Assembly: GCA_947653235.1 (NCBI GenBank)
Contig: CANTGH010000003.1
Coordinates: 91,007 to 155,006, forward strand
Direction: 5' to 3'
DNA: 64,000 nucleotides
Origin: an uncultured Clostridium sp.
GTDB lineage: Bacteria; Bacillota; Clostridia; TANB77; CAG-508
The first letter of the stretch is position 1; every line of letters begins with the position of its first letter. The position numbers were made by a program, and so were the translations under genes. Shown one piece after another: positions 36,736 to 47,032 of the stretch. A model generated the notes under the pieces. It saw nothing but the letters and a program-made list of their open reading frames with translations, was not told the origin of the DNA and did no database searches.

Positions 36736-37413
36736 TCATTTTCCTTTCTTTACAATAATTGAAAATTGGTTTGATTTAGCTATCTCTCCTTTTATTTTGT
36801 CTTCGTTGAACATAGAATTATCATAAAATGCCATAATTTCATATTCCTTATCCAAAAAATATCTTTCAAAAAAAGTTCTTTTATATTTATTGAAGTATGT
36901 TTTAAATTTAGAATTAAATGGTTCATCATCAAATATCTCTTTCTCACCATCTAATTGTTCAATAACATTTATAGCAATTATTCCGTTCTCTTTTAAAATC
37001 TTGTCAAACTCTTCTAACACTTTCAGACAATCTAAATCATTCAAATGAATTAGTGTTGCAAAACATAATATACAATCAAAAGAAGATTTTTCAAAATTCA
37101 TATTTCTTACGTCCATCTTATAAAATTGTGCTTTAGTGGCGTTTTTTTTAGCCATATTTACCATATTTTCAGCAGCATCAATTCCTATAATTTTAAAATC
37201 TTTTTCTAACTTTTCTGTTAAATATTTAGGATAATCACCTAATGCAGTTCCTACATCTAATATTTTTGCTCCATCCTTTAAATGTTCTACAACAAAATTT
37301 ATCTCTGATTGGAATTGTACATTTCCTTTTAAATCCTTTGATTTAAAATAATTGATATACTCATTAACAATATGATTATAAGTATTGATTGTTATATCTG
37401 TTTTATCTTTCAT
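36736..37413 (-). CDS. Class I SAM-dependent methyltransferase inside the hyd operon
   Basis: The 225-residue product has the Rossmann motif ILDVGTALGDYPKYL near residue 52, the acidic IIGIDAAENM near 75 and FDCILCFATLIHLND near 112. It is a generic small-molecule or protein methyltransferase, with no substrate indicated. It sits between hydB and hydA on the same strand, 3 bp from the hydA start and 24 bp from hydB, so it is co-transcribed with them. Its codons are more AT-rich than hydA/hydB. It is not a usual hydrogenase component. Confidence 0.8.
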   Translation of the reverse strand: MKDKTDITINTYNHIVNEYINYFKSKDLKGNVQFQSEINFVVEHLKDGAKILDVGTALGDYPKYLTEKLEKDFKIIGIDAAENMVNMAKKNATKAQFYKMDVRNMNFEKSSFDCILCFATLIHLNDLDCLKVLEEFDKILKENGIIAINVIEQLDGEKEIFDDEPFNSKFKTYFNKYKRTFFERYFLDKEYEIMAFYDNSMFNEDKIKGEIAKSNQFSIIVKKGK

Positions 37414-37437
37414 TTTTGTTCTCCTACTAAAATAGCT

Positions 37438-39294
37438 TTATCCAATTGCTTTAAACGGACAACTTGCAATACAAGTTCCACATTTGATACATTTTTCTTG
37501 ATTAATCACACGTTTTTCTCTTGCCTCACCTTCAATAGCTTCGACGGGACAACTTTTTTGACATAATCCACAAGATTTACATTTTTCTGAGTCAATTTCA
37601 ATTTTGGCAATTTTTTTGCATTCGTTGGTGCGACATTTTTTATCAATCGCATGTTCTTTGAATTCTTCTCTAAAATAGCGTAACGTACTAAGTACTGGAT
37701 TTGGCGCACTCTGTCCCAAACCACAAACACTAGCTTTTTTGATGTTAATCGCTAATTTTTCCAAACGATAAATATCATACTCTGTGCCTTCGCCTGCGCA
37801 CAATTTTTCTAAAATCTCCAACATCCTTTTTGTTCCAATTCGGCAAGGTGTACATTTACCACAGCTTTCCGCAACTGTAAATTCTAGATAAAATTTTGCT
37901 AAATTTACCATACACTTCGTATCATCCATGACAATCAATCCGCCAGACCCCATCATCGAACCAATTTGAGCAAGCGATTCATAATCGATTGGCGTATCCA
38001 AATGTTCCGCTGGAATACAACCTCCAGATGGTCCACCTGTTTGAGCTGCTTTAAAGCCTCTTCCATTTGGAATTCCACCACCAATATCATAAACAATTTC
38101 GCGCAAAGTCGTTCCCATTGGCACTTCTACCAGTCCCACATTATGAACATTGCCACCTAAAGCAAATACCTTCGTTCCTTTAGACTTTTCAGTTCCAATA
38201 CTAGCATACCAATCCGCACCATTTAAAATAATTTTTGTGATATTGGCTAAAGTCTCAACATTGTTAATTAACGTTGGTTTTCCAAACAAACCACACGTAG
38301 CAGGATACGGCGGTTTTACTCTTGGCTGACCTCTTTTGCCTTCAATGGATTCCAATAGAGCCGTTTCTTCACCACAAACAAACGCACCTGCACCTAATCG
38401 AATATCGATATCAAACTGAAACCCTGTACCGAAAATATTATCTCCCAAAAATCCGTACTCTCTAGCCTGTTTAATGGCAATTTTCAACCTTTGTACCGCA
38501 ATTGGATACTCGGCTCTAACATATATGTACCCTTGATTAGCACCAATCGCAAATCCCGCTATCGTCATAGCTTCTAAGACTGCATGTGGATCACCTTCCA
38601 AAATACTTCTATCCATAAAAGCACCTGGATCCCCTTCATCGGCATTGCAAACAACATATTTTTGCTCACTTTCTGCTTGCTTGGTAAAGGACCATTTAGT
38701 TCCTGTTGAGAAACCAGCACCTCCGCGTCCTCTTAAACCTGATTTTTGAATCGTTTCGATAACTTCATCTGCTTTCATTTGCGTGAGTACTTTTTCTAGC
38801 GCTTTGTAACCATCAAAAGCAATGTATTCGTCGATTTGTTCTGGGTCAATTAAACCACAGTTTTTTAGGGCAATTCTTTTTTGTTTTTTGTAAAAATCTA
38901 GTTCGTTAAGTTTTTCAGCTAGCTGACCATCCATATTTTTACAAAGTAATCGTTCGACTTTTTTGCCTTCTATAATATGAGTTTGAATAATTTCTTCGCA
39001 ATCTTCTGGTTTAACATGGGCATAAAACGTCTCTTCTGGACGAATGATAACAATTGGTCCCTTGGCACAAAGTCCAAAACAACCAGTTTGGATAACACGC
39101 ACATTTGGCAAACCTTTTTCTTCCAAAATTTTGCGGAAATTTTCAATAATTTGTGGCGATTTAGAAGATGTACAGCCTGTTCCTCGGCACACTAAAATGT
39201 GCTTTTCACGCGTGTCAACTACACTGTTTACTCTTAAATCAAGCTCTGCTCTTTTTTCTTCTCTTATTTTTTCTATTTCTTGGATTGTTTTCAT
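37438..39294 (-). CDS. hydB: NADH-binding subunit of bifurcating hydrogenase (NuoF-like)
   Basis: Transfers electrons between NAD(H), FMN and iron-sulphur clusters. Order: thioredoxin-like [2Fe-2S] domain (LVCRGTGCTSSKSP, near 35), NuoF core with the NADH/FMN glycine loop (SGLRGRGGAGFSTGTKW, near 165; GAGAFVCGEETALL, near 302), the ESCGKCTPCRIGTKRMLE cluster near 480, and two C-terminal [4Fe-4S] motifs (CKSCGLCQKSCPVEA; CIKCGTCIASCPFKA). 618 residues, typical of HydB/HndC. It overlaps functionally with HydC upstream and HydA downstream. Confidence 0.95.
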   Translation of the reverse strand: MKTIQEIEKIREEKRAELDLRVNSVVDTREKHILVCRGTGCTSSKSPQIIENFRKILEEKGLPNVRVIQTGCFGLCAKGPIVIIRPEETFYAHVKPEDCEEIIQTHIIEGKKVERLLCKNMDGQLAEKLNELDFYKKQKRIALKNCGLIDPEQIDEYIAFDGYKALEKVLTQMKADEVIETIQKSGLRGRGGAGFSTGTKWSFTKQAESEQKYVVCNADEGDPGAFMDRSILEGDPHAVLEAMTIAGFAIGANQGYIYVRAEYPIAVQRLKIAIKQAREYGFLGDNIFGTGFQFDIDIRLGAGAFVCGEETALLESIEGKRGQPRVKPPYPATCGLFGKPTLINNVETLANITKIILNGADWYASIGTEKSKGTKVFALGGNVHNVGLVEVPMGTTLREIVYDIGGGIPNGRGFKAAQTGGPSGGCIPAEHLDTPIDYESLAQIGSMMGSGGLIVMDDTKCMVNLAKFYLEFTVAESCGKCTPCRIGTKRMLEILEKLCAGEGTEYDIYRLEKLAINIKKASVCGLGQSAPNPVLSTLRYFREEFKEHAIDKKCRTNECKKIAKIEIDSEKCKSCGLCQKSCPVEAIEGEAREKRVINQEKCIKCGTCIASCPFKAIG

Positions 39295-39341
39295 GGATTT
39301 CCTCCTTTTATTTTAGATGAGTTGATCAAAACTTTAAGGTT

Positions 39342-39825
39342 TTACAGGTTCATGTATTTGTCAATCACTTCGTCAAATTCTTTAACCGTCGCATTTCCAT
39401 AAACTTCGTCATTAACCATAAACACTGGAGCTAATCCGCAGGCTCCGACACATCTGACATCATCAATCGAAAATTTGCCATCTGGTGTAACTTGACCGTG
39501 GTTCAATTTTTAGTCTTTCTTTGGCTCTATCTAACAATTTTTGTGAACCTTTGACATAGCAGGCGGTTCCTAAACAAATCGAAATATTATATTTTCCTTT
39601 TGGGGCTAAAGTAAAGCGAGAATAAAACGTGATTACGCCATAGATTTCTGCCATTGGAATAGACAAATATTCAGAAATAACCATTTGAGCTGGTTTTGGA
39701 ATATAGCCAAATTTTTCTTGCACATCATTTAAAATCGTGATGAGCAAATCTTTTTCTTGACGATAATTGGCAAGAATTGCCTCAGTTTCCTCTTTTACTC
39801 GCTTGTCAACACATTTTTCTTCCAT
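39342..39825 (-). CDS. hydC: NuoE-like subunit of hydrogenase, read through a CGG +1 site
   Basis: Thioredoxin-like [2Fe-2S] protein feeding electrons to HydB. N-terminal helical part, AEIYGVITFYSRFTLAPKGKY, then CLGTACYVKGSQKLLD with the first two cysteines. At codon 110 (39496-39498) the 0 frame gives PRSSYTRW and soon stops. Skipping C gives P-GQVTPDGKFSIDDVRCVGACGLAP with the other two cysteines. NuoE normally has PGxTTPDGKF, so glycine fits. The product is 160 residues, normal; 3n+1. It is the first gene of the hyd operon with a TTGCTG-17-TATAAT promoter. Confidence 0.95.
39495..39498 (-). other. CGG-T +1 recoding site (hydC)
   Basis: Codon 110. The shift restores the second cysteine pair of the [2Fe-2S] cluster and the conserved PG of NuoE. 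Preceding codon CCA. Confidence 0.92.
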
Positions 39826-39855
39826 AATTTTTTCTCCTTAATCAATTCTATTTTC

Positions 39856-39884
39856 ATTATAACAAAATATTTTGATTTCAGCAA
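39856..39884 (-). promoter_or_regulatory. Promoter of the hyd operon
   Basis: TTGCTG (39879-39884), 17-bp spacer, TATAAT (39856-39861). Confidence 0.7.
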
Positions 39885-40065
39885 CAAAAATTCGACATTT
39901 TTTGTATTTTCCTTTTTCATTTTCTAAATTTTAATAAACTGTTCCAAATACATACTAAAATCATAATATTACAATAAATTTCTTGACTTTCTTCAAAAAA
40001 TATGTATTTAATATTTCTATACATATTTTTCAAAAATAATCTCATAATAAATATGAACATTATAC

Positions 40066-40094
40066 TTGAAAATAGCATATTTTAATTGTATAAT
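40066..40094 (+). promoter_or_regulatory. Promoter of murC
   Basis: TTGAAA (40066-40071), 17-bp spacer, TATAAT (40089-40094), 40 bp before the start. The rest of the 39885-40134 gap is AT-rich with no gene. Confidence 0.75.
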
Positions 40095-40134
40095 ATCTTT
40101 ACAAGAAGATTTTACTTTTATCGGAGGTATCAAA

Positions 40135-41520
40135 ATGGGTTTTGAGATGAATGATTTATCAAACTATCAACATATACATTTAATTGGAATTGGCGGAATT
40201 AGCATGAGTGCCATTGCGGAAACGCTACATAATTGGAAACACGTTGTCACTGGCTCGGATCTAAATCAAAGTGAAATTACAGATAAATTAAATGCACATG
40301 GCATCCAAACGACAATCGGTCATAATCTTGAAAATTGTAAGAAAGCTGATTTGATAATCTATTCTGCCGCCATCAAAAACGATGACCCTGAAATGATTTG
40401 TGCCAAAGAAAATTCCATTCCGACTGTCACTCGTGGTGAATTTGTAGGTTATTTGACAAAATTATATCAAGAATCTATTTGCATTTCTGGTACACACGGA
40501 AAAACCACCACAACTTCTATGATTGCTACTTGCTTTTTAAATGCCAAAAAAGATCCTTCGGTTGAAGTTGGTGCAATTTTAGATAAAATTAACGGAAATT
40601 ATCAAGTAGGAAATAGTCAATATTTTATCGTGGAAGCTTGCGAATACCAAGCCAATTTTCTAAAATTATTTCCGAAAACCGAAGTCATTTTAAATATTGA
40701 TAACGATCATCTTGATTTTTATAAAACTTTTGATAATATTATCAAAGCATTTCAAGATTTCGCAGCCATTTTAACACAAGACGGTTTGCTGGTTACCAAT
40801 GCAGATGACGTCAATTGTTTGGCATTAAAAAATAGCACAAAAGCAACGTTCATTTCTTATGGCATCGAAAACCCAGAAGCTACTTTTATCGCCAAAAACA
40901 TTACTTTTGATGACAATGGTTTTGCAAGTTTTGATGTCGAAAAATCGAAAGAATTCTTTCATCACTTTTCCTTATCTGTTGCTGGAAATCACAATATTCT
41001 AAATGCTTTGGCTTGTATTTGTGTGTGTGATTTTTATGGAATTGAAAAAGAAGTCATATTTGATTCATTAAAAAGTTTTACAGGTGCAAGTCGTAGATTA
41101 GAATATAAGGGTTCTTTTCATGAAATTCCTATATTTGATGATTATGGTCATCATCCAACTGAAATTTTGGCGACAGCTAAGGCAATCAAAAACAAAAAAT
41201 GTCACGAATCTTGGGTTGTTTTTCAACCTCATACTTATAGTCGAACCGCTACACACTTAGAAGCATTCGCCCAAGCATTAAGCGAATTTGACCACATCAT
41301 TTTAGTGGATATTTATGCCGCAAGAGAAAAAAATATGCTCGGTATTTCTTCCAAAGATTTAGAAGAAAAAATAAAATTACTTGGTAAAGACGTTGTTTAC
41401 ATTCCAGATTTTCATAATGTTGTTAAACACCTAAAAACAAATGCAAAACCACATGATTTAATTCTAACCTTAGGTGCTGGAACTGTAACAGAAATTGGAC
41501 CAATGTTGCTTGAGGCTTGA
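40135..41520 (+). CDS. murC: UDP-MurNAc-L-alanine ligase
   Basis: Adds L-alanine to UDP-MurNAc. N-terminal Rossmann HIHLIGIGGISMSAIAE, ATP loop GTHGKTTTTSMIA near residue 118, DDYGHHPTEILAT near 340 and QPHTYSRTATHLEAFAQAL near 362. Start 40135 (MGFEMNDLSN, 461 residues) follows TCGGAGGTATC. It is monocistronic with its own promoter and terminator, away from the murE-mraY cluster. Confidence 0.96.
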   Translation: MGFEMNDLSNYQHIHLIGIGGISMSAIAETLHNWKHVVTGSDLNQSEITDKLNAHGIQTTIGHNLENCKKADLIIYSAAIKNDDPEMICAKENSIPTVTRGEFVGYLTKLYQESICISGTHGKTTTTSMIATCFLNAKKDPSVEVGAILDKINGNYQVGNSQYFIVEACEYQANFLKLFPKTEVILNIDNDHLDFYKTFDNIIKAFQDFAAILTQDGLLVTNADDVNCLALKNSTKATFISYGIENPEATFIAKNITFDDNGFASFDVEKSKEFFHHFSLSVAGNHNILNALACICVCDFYGIEKEVIFDSLKSFTGASRRLEYKGSFHEIPIFDDYGHHPTEILATAKAIKNKKCHESWVVFQPHTYSRTATHLEAFAQALSEFDHIILVDIYAAREKNMLGISSKDLEEKIKLLGKDVVYIPDFHNVVKHLKTNAKPHDLILTLGAGTVTEIGPMLLEA

Positions 41521-41538
41521 TTTTAAAAAAATAATCCA

Positions 41539-41584
41539 AAAGGCTGTAAAAAACTTTCTTCGCAGGAAGTTTTTTACAGCCTTT
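41539..41584 (+). terminator. Terminator of murC
   Basis: 18-bp perfect stem beginning AAAGGCTGTAAAAAAC. Confidence 0.8.
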
Positions 41585-41601
41585 AGAGTATTAAAAATCT
41601 A

Positions 41602-41625
41602 AATATGACAAAAAAATGTCATATT
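41602..41625. repeat. TATGACA palindrome, copy 1
   Basis: AATATGACA, six bases, TGTCATATT. Same core and spacing as the second copy 70 bp away. Confidence 0.65.
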
Positions 41626-41680
41626 AACAGAATTATAATAAATTGCCAATGTGGCATAAAACCTAGCAATATAAATAATT

Positions 41681-41720
41681 ATTGCTTAAATATGACATTC
41701 GTTTGTCATATTTAAGCAAT
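41681..41720. repeat. TATGACA palindrome, copy 2
   Basis: A 17-bp perfect inverted repeat (41681-41697 and 41704-41720), ATTGCTTAAATATGACA with a 6-base centre. No T run, so a regulatory site or structured 3' end rather than a standard terminator. Confidence 0.7.
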
Positions 41721-41739
41721 GTCAACGACAAATATTTTT

Positions 41740-44115
41740 TCATGATTTATTTACTTTCCATTCATATTGTCCCTTTTCTACATAAAAGTAAACATTTTGT
41801 TCATCCTCAGAATCATATTGCACTTTTTTATTTTTCCTTGGCTTCCCAGATTGATAAATAACTTTATCTTGTAACATAATTTTGAAATTTTTACCCATTT
41901 TAGGAATAGCCACACGTGTTTTGCTAGGTACATCAATTTTAAGCAAAATTGTATCTTCTTCCTTTTGGGATTCTAGTTTAATTTCACCCTTCACTGTCGT
42001 AACTTGAGACTTTATAGTAGTCAATTTACCAAATTGTGGTCGAATGGAAATGACTTCATAGCCTGCTTCTAATGGCTCAATTCCAGCAAAATATTGAGAC
42101 AAAATAATCATTGGTCCACCTGCCCACGCATGATTTTTCGTGTTAACAGATGCATCCCAGTTTTCCCAAAGAGTAGAACAACTTTCCTCACCACTTACCA
42201 TTTCATCAAAACGTTCTTTAATACGTTCTTCTGCTTCTTCTATTTTACCCATTTCACACAAAGCTTGTAAAACATATTTTTCCATGTATGGTGTAGAATC
42301 ATAAGAAGTTGTGAGAAGCTTAGTAATCGTATCGTATTTTTCTTTGTCGGCTAGCCCAGAAATAACAGCTAGCGCATTGGCTCTTTCATCCGTAACCTTA
42401 CTATCTGGCGTTTGATAGCCATTTTCCGTCCATAATTTTTGATAGCTTTGTTTTAAATTTTCAAGACGAAGTGCGAAATCTTGTTTATCTTGTTCATAAC
42501 CTAAAACAGTTGCCATTTTTTCTAGTTTGTCAAGTGCTAAATATACCCAAGCATTTTCAACTGCTTTATAATCCACATTTCCACTTGAATCACCCCATTC
42601 CCAAAGGAAAAAATAACTGGTATTATCCATTAAACCACTTTCTTGATTAACTTGCCACAAATTCAAATAATTTTTGGCATAAGGATATACATATTCTAAA
42701 AATTCCTTTTTACCAGTATATTGGTAATATTCATACATCGAATTAATGCCAGCTAAAGCTTGTGTTGGTAAATGTAAAAGTCCTTCTTCGGAATCGGGAA
42801 CAACCGTTAATAAAACATCAGTACCTTCTTGAATCCAACCAAACGTAGTTCGAATTCCTTTTTCATACAACGCATAAGCCGATGTATCCAAAGCATACAT
42901 GGCTTCTAGCATCTCTAAAGTCATATCACCTAGCCATTGGGCACGTTCACGGTTAGGGCAATCCATATAACTATCACGCATATTCACATATAAGGTACGT
43001 GTTCCCATTTGCCATAATCGATTTAAAAATTCATCATTGGATTGAAATTTACCCGTCATTTCTGTATCATAGCCACTTTCTCGGTAACCCAAACTAAGAA
43101 TTTTTACTCCTTTTGGAATTTCATAGTACACAGTTTCTCCATTCATCCAAGCAAATGATTCAAATTCTTGCTCACCTTCTTTTGTAAAATACGTACATTT
43201 GACAGAATCACCATTGATATCTTCGTAAAAATCGGTTTGGATGGCTATCTTTTTTCCAGCTTCTGCATCAATTTTTAGATATGGCGTAAACTGTGCATTA
43301 TATGGAATTTTTAATGCTAAGGTTTCTTTTTGGGTTGTGATGTAATCTCTGTAATCCGCCATATTCTCATATTCTTTTAAGCCATAATCTTTGAATTGCG
43401 GAATATTTCTTTCGATTAATTCGCCCCAAGGCTCACTTCCCGCAACATTCAAAACTGTGCTGTTTGCCCAATTGGTATCATCAAAGTCTGGTTTGTACCA
43501 ATCTTCTTGGGCTAGACTAGCATCATAATAGACATTATATTCGATTAATCTGCTGTTTGGACGCAAAGGATCTTGCAAATAGGCTTTATGGCTAGATACT
43601 TTCCAAGTCTCATCACTAATGAAATAATCTTCTCCGATTTTCGCTTGAAAAAGCATCGCACCTTGCCCACTCGAATGATGCGAAATACTCGTATCTCCCC
43701 AATACCAAACAAGCAGAGCAATTGTATTTTCTCCTTCTTTTAAATAATGAGTGATATCCACCTCATCATAATAAATCGAATGCATGGTTTCACCACGTTT
43801 TAAACCACCTTCACGAATCACCATTTCTCCATTAATATATAGCCAATATTTAGAGTCGACTGCAACTTGGGCTGTTACATCTTTTATTTGGCTTTGCGTA
43901 AGATTTACTTTTTTGCGAAAACACATCCATTGATTATTTTGCGTGGTAGCATCCCAGATATAGTTTGCATTCCATTGTACAGGTTCTTTAACTGATATTT
44001 CTTCTGGAATATTACTAGTTTGCACAGACTGTATCAAGAACTTTTTACATATAATAATTGAACTAACAATCATTATGATAATAACGATTATGCTTTTTAT
44101 CCACTTCTTTTTCAT
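41740..44115 (-). CDS. Membrane-anchored GH78 alpha-L-rhamnosidase-like glycosidase
   Basis: A membrane helix at residues 6-28 with a short cytoplasmic end anchors a large extracellular enzyme. N-terminal beta domains carry carbohydrate-binding-like features (VDSKYWLYINGEMVIREGG). The (alpha/alpha)6 barrel contains MDCPNRERAQWLGDM near residue 385 and TLWENWD...NHAWAGG near 660, which match the catalytic glutamate and the HAW region of family 78. The C-terminal beta domain ends with VYFYVEKGQYEWKVN. 791 residues. It would release rhamnose or related sugars from plant or host polysaccharides; the exact linkage is not determined. AAGGAGAAA precedes the ATG. Confidence 0.85.
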   Translation of the reverse strand: MKKKWIKSIIVIIIMIVSSIIICKKFLIQSVQTSNIPEEISVKEPVQWNANYIWDATTQNNQWMCFRKKVNLTQSQIKDVTAQVAVDSKYWLYINGEMVIREGGLKRGETMHSIYYDEVDITHYLKEGENTIALLVWYWGDTSISHHSSGQGAMLFQAKIGEDYFISDETWKVSSHKAYLQDPLRPNSRLIEYNVYYDASLAQEDWYKPDFDDTNWANSTVLNVAGSEPWGELIERNIPQFKDYGLKEYENMADYRDYITTQKETLALKIPYNAQFTPYLKIDAEAGKKIAIQTDFYEDINGDSVKCTYFTKEGEQEFESFAWMNGETVYYEIPKGVKILSLGYRESGYDTEMTGKFQSNDEFLNRLWQMGTRTLYVNMRDSYMDCPNRERAQWLGDMTLEMLEAMYALDTSAYALYEKGIRTTFGWIQEGTDVLLTVVPDSEEGLLHLPTQALAGINSMYEYYQYTGKKEFLEYVYPYAKNYLNLWQVNQESGLMDNTSYFFLWEWGDSSGNVDYKAVENAWVYLALDKLEKMATVLGYEQDKQDFALRLENLKQSYQKLWTENGYQTPDSKVTDERANALAVISGLADKEKYDTITKLLTTSYDSTPYMEKYVLQALCEMGKIEEAEERIKERFDEMVSGEESCSTLWENWDASVNTKNHAWAGGPMIILSQYFAGIEPLEAGYEVISIRPQFGKLTTIKSQVTTVKGEIKLESQKEEDTILLKIDVPSKTRVAIPKMGKNFKIMLQDKVIYQSGKPRKNKKVQYDSEDEQNVYFYVEKGQYEWKVNKS

Positions 44116-44224
44116 TCATTTCTCCTTGCTTTTTTATGAGCTTAAAGCAAATATTAAATTTCATTTGCTAGGTATATTATATTATAGATATGTCTATTTT
44201 TCAATTATAAATTTTTATTTCCCA

Positions 44225-44256
44225 TCTATAAAAAAAGATAGGCAAGTACCTATCTT
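44225..44256 (-). terminator. Terminator of relQ, overlapping its stop codon
   Basis: AAGATAGG (44235-44242)/CCTATCTT (44249-44256), then T7 on the minus strand. Confidence 0.8.
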
Positions 44257-44848
44257 ATTCTGATAATTCAATTTTTTTCTTGTATCTTTTCTTATGTAAT
44301 CTCATCAATCGATTATCAATTCCATTGATAATTTTAGCATAGATGACTAAATCTCTTGACACTTTTGCACTAATCCTTCCTTTTGATTTATATTTTATTT
44401 CATGCTCCAAAGTCGCCCAAAAATCCATTGCCATAGTACGAATTTGGATTTCCACTTTCGTATACAACTTTGCCTCATCTAGCTCCACTGGAACTTCAAG
44501 GATAATATGATAACTTGAATATCCCGTTTTTTTCGGATTTGTTATATAATCCTTTTCCTTAATAATTCTACAATCATCGAACTCTTTTATCATATCAATC
44601 ACTTCAAAAACATTTGCTTTAAAAGGACAAATAATCCTAACTCCAGCAATATCATTGATGTTTTCAATTAAATTTTTATAGGTTAATTCATAATCTTTTC
44701 GTTTCATCTTTCGAATGATACTATTCGGTGTTTTTATTCTACACAATACATGATTGATTAAATCTTGCTCATGAATTTCCTTATAGGCTTGATTAAGCGA
44801 ATTAACTCTTTCCTCAATACTCCTCATGGCTAGCGAATATAAGTGCAT
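44255..44848 (-). CDS. Small alarmone synthetase (RelQ/YjbM type)
   Basis: GTP pyrophosphokinase making (p)ppGpp. Synthetase motifs DIAGVRIICPF near residue 68, TGYSSYHIILEVP near 108 and KVEIQIRTMAMDFWATLEHEIKYK near 130. No HD hydrolase, TGS or ACT domain, so a small alarmone synthetase. 197 residues from the ATG at 44848. The open frame continues about 30 codons upstream to a GAGGAGAGG sequence but without a standard start there; the true start may be non-ATG. Confidence 0.85.
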   Translation of the reverse strand: MHLYSLAMRSIEERVNSLNQAYKEIHEQDLINHVLCRIKTPNSIIRKMKRKDYELTYKNLIENINDIAGVRIICPFKANVFEVIDMIKEFDDCRIIKEKDYITNPKKTGYSSYHIILEVPVELDEAKLYTKVEIQIRTMAMDFWATLEHEIKYKSKGRISAKVSRDLVIYAKIINGIDNRLMRLHKKRYKKKIELSE

Positions 44849-45140
44849 TAATTGTGCAAATTTATTATCTTTAATATTTAATTTATTTTCAGGTTGATTA
44901 TTTTTTACTAATGATATATCTATCTTGATAATCCTCTCCTCTCTTGTTTATATTTAGGAATTCCATCCTATAAAAGAAAATTTCTTTTGTATGTTATTAT
45001 TTTATATGAGAAATATAAAAATAATATTAAAAATTTGTGTCTTTTGTGTGAAAATTATATCCATTTAAAATTATACTACAATTCGATTCATTTTACTATT
45101 GTTTTTACATGTCATTTTTTTCCTTTTTTCGACAAAATAT
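44849..45140. other. Gap between ftsH and relQ
   Basis: AT-rich. Apart from a possible N-terminal extension of the alarmone synthetase (to about 44930) I see no gene. Confidence 0.4.
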
Positions 45141-45169
45141 CCAAAATAAAAGGGCATTTTTGATGCCCT
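45141..45169 (-). terminator. Terminator of ftsH
   Basis: AGGGCAT (45151-45157)/ATGCCCT (45163-45169), then TTTTATTTT on the minus strand. Confidence 0.75.
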
Positions 45170-45174
45170 ATAAA

Positions 45175-47004
45175 TTATTGATTCATAATCTCTTCAAACT
45201 CTTCTCCATCAATTTTTTCTCTTTCCATCAGTACATTGGCAACATCATGTAATTTGCTCATGTTTTGATTTAAGATATCAACTGCTCTTCGATAAGCAGT
45301 ATCAATGATGTTTTTTACTTCTGCATCAATGACAGCTGCAGTTTGTTCACTTACATCTTTGTGTTGTGCAAAATCTCTTCCTAAGAATACTTCTTCTTGT
45401 CCAGAACCAAACATAATCGCTCCCACAACATCACTCATACCATATTTTGTTACCATACTTCTGGCAATTTTCGAAGCTCTTTCAATATCATTGCTCGCAC
45501 CAGTTGAAATATCTCCTAAAACTAAACTTTCTGCCACTCGACCACCAAGTAATGACACAATGTTTTCTTCCATTTCCGATTTGCTCATAAACGATTTATC
45601 TTCTGCTGGACGATACATCGTATAACCACCTGCCATACCTCTTGGCACAATTGAAATTTGATGTACATTGTCCTGCGTTGGTAAAAATCGGCTAACAACA
45701 GCATGTCCTGCTTCATGGAAAGCCACCAACTTTTTCTCTTTCTCACTAATCACTCTTGACTTCTTCTCTGGTCCCATCGTTACTTTTACCATAGCTTCTT
45801 CAATTTCTTGCATGCCAATTTCGGTTTTATCTCTTCTGGCTGTTAATAAAGCAGCTTCATTTAAGACATTTTCCAAATCAGCTCCCGCAAATCCTGCTGT
45901 ATTTTTCGCAACAATGTTTAAATCCACATCTGGCGCCATTCTTTTCTTTCTAGCATGCACTTCCAAAATTTCTTCTCTCGCTTTAACATCTGGTGTCCCA
46001 ACAACAATTTGTCTATCAAATCTTCCTGCTCTTAACAAAGCTTTATCTAAAACATCTGGTCGGTTCGTTGCTGCTAGCACAATAACGCCTTCATTTGGAC
46101 TAAATCCGTCCATTTCAACCAATAATTGATTTAACGTTTGTTCTCTTTCATCATGTCCACCACCAAGACCAGCACCTCTTTGACGTCCAACCGCATCAAT
46201 TTCATCAATAAACACAATACATGGTGCATTTTTCTTAGCTTGATCAAACAAATCTCTTACACGAGATGCACCAACACCAACAAACATTTCCACAAAATCA
46301 GAACCACTAATAATGAAGAAAGGCACACCTGCTTCACCTGCAACAGCTTTAGCAAGCAACGTTTTACCAGTTCCTGGTTGACCAACCAATAAAACACCTT
46401 TCGGAATTCTAGCTCCCATATCTGTAAATTTTTTAGGTGACTTCAAAAATTCTACAATTTCTTGTAATTCTTCTTTTTCTTCATTAACACCTGCTACATC
46501 TTTGAACAATACTTTATTTTTATCTGTTGAACTAATCATTCTTGCTTTGCTTTTGCCAAATGTCATCGATGACTTATTGCCACCTTGATTTGGATTCATC
46601 AATAATAACCAAAATACCAAGAAGATAATTAAAATGACAAATGGTGAAAACACACTTAAAATCGCAACAAATGCAGATTCTTCATCTTGTGTTACCGTTA
46701 CTTGTCCCTCTAAAATATGATTTGAAATTTCCTCCATAAAAGAATCTAAACTTGGAATGGTTACTTCTTTTACTTTATTTGCAGTATCTGCATTTTTTAA
46801 TGTGGCATAAACAGTTTGTTTATCCGATGAAATTTCTATTTCTGAAATTTCTCCTTGGTTAATTTCTTGGATTAACTCTGAATAATTCATCTTTCTATCT
46901 GAACTATTCAGCAATCCGCTTAATATTCCCACAGAAGCTATAATAATAATCAGCCAAATTGCTAATGTTTTAATTCCGTTTTTCAAACTTTTTTCCTCCT
47001 TCAA
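45175..47004 (-). CDS. ftsH: ATP-dependent zinc metalloprotease FtsH
   Basis: Membrane AAA+ protease. Two N-terminal membrane helices flank an external domain (about 10-140). Walker [14 protein letters not shown] near 205, Walker [19 protein letters not shown] near 265, second region of homology [18 protein letters not shown], and zinc site HEAGHAVV near 430. 609 residues. It has a TTGAAA-17-TATTAT promoter and lies downstream of tilS, a common pairing; hpt is absent. Confidence 0.97.
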   Translation of the reverse strand: MKEEKSLKNGIKTLAIWLIIIIASVGILSGLLNSSDRKMNYSELIQEINQGEISEIEISSDKQTVYATLKNADTANKVKEVTIPSLDSFMEEISNHILEGQVTVTQDEESAFVAILSVFSPFVILIIFLVFWLLLMNPNQGGNKSSMTFGKSKARMISSTDKNKVLFKDVAGVNEEKEELQEIVEFLKSPKKFTDMGARIPKGVLLVGQPGTGKTLLAKAVAGEAGVPFFIISGSDFVEMFVGVGASRVRDLFDQAKKNAPCIVFIDEIDAVGRQRGAGLGGGHDEREQTLNQLLVEMDGFSPNEGVIVLAATNRPDVLDKALLRAGRFDRQIVVGTPDVKAREEILEVHARKKRMAPDVDLNIVAKNTAGFAGADLENVLNEAALLTARRDKTEIGMQEIEEAMVKVTMGPEKKSRVISEKEKKLVAFHEAGHAVVSRFLPTQDNVHQISIVPRGMAGGYTMYRPAEDKSFMSKSEMEENIVSLLGGRVAESLVLGDISTGASNDIERASKIARSMVTKYGMSDVVGAIMFGSGQEEVFLGRDFAQHKDVSEQTAAVIDAEVKNIIDTAYRRAVDILNQNMSKLHDVANVLMEREKIDGEEFEEIMNQ

Positions 47005-47032
47005 AAATCTTTATTATTTTCACTTGTCAATA

